Assembly (NCBI GenBank): GCA_902491375.1
Contig: CABUHE010000024.1
Location: forward strand, 1-30,908
Direction of reading: 5' to 3'
DNA: 30,908 bases
Source: an uncultured Prevotella sp.
GTDB lineage: Bacteria > Bacteroidota > Bacteroidia > Bacteroidales > Bacteroidaceae
The stretch's first letter is position 1. Every line of letters starts with the position of its first letter. The position numbers were made by a program, and so were the translations under genes. The notes under the pieces are model-generated. The model did not search any database. It had not been told where the DNA came from and was given only the letters and a program-made list of their open reading frames with translations. Below, one piece after another: positions 28,658-30,908 of the stretch.

Positions 28658-30844
28658 TTATCTTGCGGCATAAACTTTTGTAACCTTATTTCCAACTTTT
28701 ACAATGTAGATGCCTGGATAGGGGATTCTAGTCTTTACAACAGTATTACCGGATTTGTTTTCCAATAGTTTCACGCCCTCAGCGTTGAACACCTCGACAT
28801 TTTCCGAGTCGGGATTCTCAACATACAGTTCATCACCATTGATCTTTACCGTTGGCTTTGCTGACATGTTAATGTCCTTTATTGAAGTTGCGATATCAAC
28901 ATACATACGGTCTGACTTCGGAGACTCAACATAAATCTCTTCAGTTGAAAGAGCTGCTACGACGTCGTATGAAAGGCGGTCGTTTGCGCCGATTTCGATG
29001 TTGTCTACAGCAAATTTCTGCTCGTCAGTCGATTCTGTAATCTTGCTGTCAAACGGTATTTCTATCTTGCTGCCCTCTGGCATGTCCACTGTCAGCTTCA
29101 GATCCTTAATATAGAGGTAGTAGCCCAGGTCGAAGTGGATAAGCACGCAGCACTGTTTTGAACCTTTGGTAAATTCAACGTGCTGTGTTGTCATTTCCTT
29201 GCTTACAGGTACTTTGAAAGTCTCAATCTCGTTCAATACGTTTCCTGCGCCTATTTCAGCCAGTGAGATTGTAGCCATTGTAGCGTCGTCGCTTGCCAGA
29301 GTGATGTCGAATGAAGCCTTTCCGCCAAACGGAGTCAGGTCATACAGCGGTGAGTACATGTAGCCGTAGCCCAGCACGTGAACCAGTGAGTTGTCTATAC
29401 CGATGCATCCGTCCTTTGTAGCTACATAGTTGATGTACCACATTCCGGCGCCGGTCTCGCGCGGCAGAGTCAGGTTTGAGGTCTCGTTTGTAGTGTACGA
29501 TTCAAAGTTTCCGTCAGCCAGTGCGTATGTCTCTTCAGCCGTAGCTGTATGCTCTTTGTAGACTGTTGCGAGATACTTGTTGGCTCTCTTTACAGTGCCC
29601 CAGTTTGCTACGAATGAAGTTGAGGTTACGTCTGTAGCCTGCATCACCTCAGGAGCGGCGATGTTCGGTTGAACCTGAAGCTCTTTTGAAATCATGGTTA
29701 TTTCGCCGTCCTGCATTGTTCCCTGTACGGTATAATAATAGATCGTATTTTCGTCAAGGCCGGTTACTAGGAACGAATTGGTTGAAACTGTCTGCTCCAG
29801 GAAAGGCACTCTTTCTTCGTAATAAGTTCCTCCGTTGATATATGAGTACACGCTCAGTTTATATTGGCTTCCCTCACCCAAGTCTTCCCAAGATGCAGTA
29901 AACTGTGTTCCGTCGTAGTCAGTTGGCTGGTATGTCTCCGGCGCCTGTTTGGTTATCTTTATTGTTGACTGGTCCGAATATGCTGACTGCATACCGTCTT
30001 TTACTGTTGCCACTTGCCAGAAGTAAGTCTCTTTGCTGTCGAGTCCGGTTACGGTTACAGTTGTGCCGTCTACTCTCTCGTCTTTCTTCAGATATTCATA
30101 TTTAAATGTGTCCATGCTGAAGTAGTAGAGGTTGATTACATAATAGTCGGCGCCTTCTACCGGGTTCCAGCTCAGCTTGGCTGATGTTCCTGTATATCCG
30201 CTTACGCTCAGTCCTTCAGGGCAGGGCACACCGTCGCAAGCCACTGTTATGTCGTCAACAAGCCAGTCGCCGTTCTCAGCAGTCAGCTGAATGTAGCTTG
30301 TTGCAGCACCTGCGTTCATCTGCACGGTATATTCCTTCCATTCGTTTGTGATGCTTACTTCTGATGACGACTCGTCAAAATAAGCGCCGGTCAGGTAGTT
30401 CTTCACCGTAATCACGTCGCCGTCGGCGCTTGTCGACTTTGCTCTGAACTTCACGGTAAAGAATCCGTTGTTTGCAGTAAGATCCATCTCAGGAGTCTTC
30501 AGATAGCCCATCATGTCTGATGCGTCAGTACCGATATATGCTACCCCTCCTGCCTGATACACACCTGAGCCTTTCCAGCCCGGTGTCTGTGTGTACTCAT
30601 CGGGTATTGCTCCGTTGTTGCCGATGTCTTCGTTGTCGGGAGCTGCTTCCGTACCTTTTGTGAATTTTGAGAAATCTTCTGACAGTAATGCTTCTGCCTG
30701 ACTTCTCGCAGCGCTCCTCATTTCAGTCTGCTGTACGCGCTCAAGCTGGTTTGCATACGTTGCCTTGAATGGCTTTGCATCCTGTGCAAACGTCATACTT
30801 GCACACACAACACATGACAGGAATAGAGTTGTGAATCTTTTCAT
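28658..30844 (-). CDS. Secreted T9SS cargo with jelly-roll and FN3 modules, 728 aa
   Basis: A signal peptide (MKRFTTLFLSCVVCASMTFA) is followed by a choice-of-anchor J type jelly-roll at about 45-205 (FTVKFRAKSTSADGDVITVK, ENGDWLVDDITVACDG). Then come fibronectin III modules at about 206-295, 300-395 and 396-440 (PEGLSVSGYTGTSAKLSWNP, YQPTDYDGTQFTASW, MQATDVTSTSFVANWG), and a second jelly-roll at about 445-600 (YSPLYDLTPFGGKASFDITL). The last 75 residues (NPDSENVEVFNAEGVKLLEN, then PYPGIYIVKVGNKVTKVYAA) are a type A sorting domain. No catalytic motif was seen, so adhesion or substrate binding at the surface is the likely role. The promoter must lie at or beyond the right edge. Confidence 0.88.
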   Translation of the reverse strand: MKRFTTLFLSCVVCASMTFAQDAKPFKATYANQLERVQQTEMRSAARSQAEALLSEDFSKFTKGTEAAPDNEDIGNNGAIPDEYTQTPGWKGSGVYQAGGVAYIGTDASDMMGYLKTPEMDLTANNGFFTVKFRAKSTSADGDVITVKNYLTGAYFDESSSEVSITNEWKEYTVQMNAGAATSYIQLTAENGDWLVDDITVACDGVPCPEGLSVSGYTGTSAKLSWNPVEGADYYVINLYYFSMDTFKYEYLKKDERVDGTTVTVTGLDSKETYFWQVATVKDGMQSAYSDQSTIKITKQAPETYQPTDYDGTQFTASWEDLGEGSQYKLSVYSYINGGTYYEERVPFLEQTVSTNSFLVTGLDENTIYYYTVQGTMQDGEITMISKELQVQPNIAAPEVMQATDVTSTSFVANWGTVKRANKYLATVYKEHTATAEETYALADGNFESYTTNETSNLTLPRETGAGMWYINYVATKDGCIGIDNSLVHVLGYGYMYSPLYDLTPFGGKASFDITLASDDATMATISLAEIGAGNVLNEIETFKVPVSKEMTTQHVEFTKGSKQCCVLIHFDLGYYLYIKDLKLTVDMPEGSKIEIPFDSKITESTDEQKFAVDNIEIGANDRLSYDVVAALSTEEIYVESPKSDRMYVDIATSIKDINMSAKPTVKINGDELYVENPDSENVEVFNAEGVKLLENKSGNTVVKTRIPYPGIYIVKVGNKVTKVYAAR

Positions 30845-30908
30845 AAATATTAAATTAACGTGAGTTCGGTATAATAATCTTATGCAATAAGCCTGCTTTT
30901 ATCAATGA

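Noticed and set aside
1..30908. CRISPR arrays, tRNA and rRNA genes
   Set aside because: No regular repeat-spacer pattern, no tRNA-like cloverleaf and no rRNA sequence was seen on either strand by eye.

Overview
The window looks like a Bacteroidales chromosome, probably near Prevotellaceae or Muribaculaceae; I cannot place it more finely. Three things support this: promoters of the Bacteroidota type (-7 box TAnnTTTG), the gene order of the ribosomal cluster with no tuf between fusA and rpsJ, and several secreted proteins with C-terminal type IX secretion (T9SS) sorting domains.

Region 1 (1-2200) is an accessory patch. It begins with the tail of a terminator from an upstream gene. Next come a 191-aa immunity-like protein, a possible C-terminal remnant of a second such gene, and a tandem pair of near-identical 162-aa genes followed by the first codons of a decayed third copy. 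No toxin is visible. From memory of other Bacteroidales, the DUF3467 gene normally sits close behind rpoC, so this patch may interrupt a conserved core locus.

Region 2 (2201-21080) is a DUF3467 gene followed by the fused str-S10-spc-alpha ribosomal supercluster, all on the + strand: rpsL, rpsG, fusA, rpsJ, rplC, rplD, rplW, rplB, rpsS, rplV, rpsC, rplP, rpmC, rpsQ, rplN, rplX, rplE, rpsN, rpsH, rplF, rplR, rpsE, rpmD, rplO, secY, map, infA, rpmJ, rpsM, rpsK, rpsD, rpoA, rplQ. A promoter ahead of rpsL and a strong terminator after rplQ bracket it. The proteins build both ribosomal subunits, move the ribosome (EF-G), start translation (IF-1), trim nascent chains (methionine aminopeptidase), export proteins (SecY) and form the RNA polymerase alpha subunit. 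Most spacers are very short. Four are longer and structured (rpsL-rpsG, fusA-rpsJ, rpsN-rpsH, rpoA-rplQ) and are the best candidates for autoregulatory RNA.

Region 3 (21210-30844) lies entirely on the - strand, convergent with the ribosomal cluster. A possible four-gene unit runs from a good promoter near 27000 through a 546-aa T9SS cargo with a carbohydrate-binding-like front, a 316-aa T9SS cargo, a subtilisin-like protease without a sorting domain, and a 438-aa T9SS cargo with three Ig-like repeats. Upstream of it is an IS630-family element whose transposase is split by a -1 frameshift at a canonical slippery heptamer. Last is a 728-aa T9SS cargo with jelly-roll and fibronectin III modules and its own terminator.

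I found no tRNA, rRNA or CRISPR array. The least explained items are the immunity-like tandem array with its shared palindromic promoter, the long stem ahead of rpsJ, the alternative hairpins ahead of rpsG, and the secreted protease cluster.
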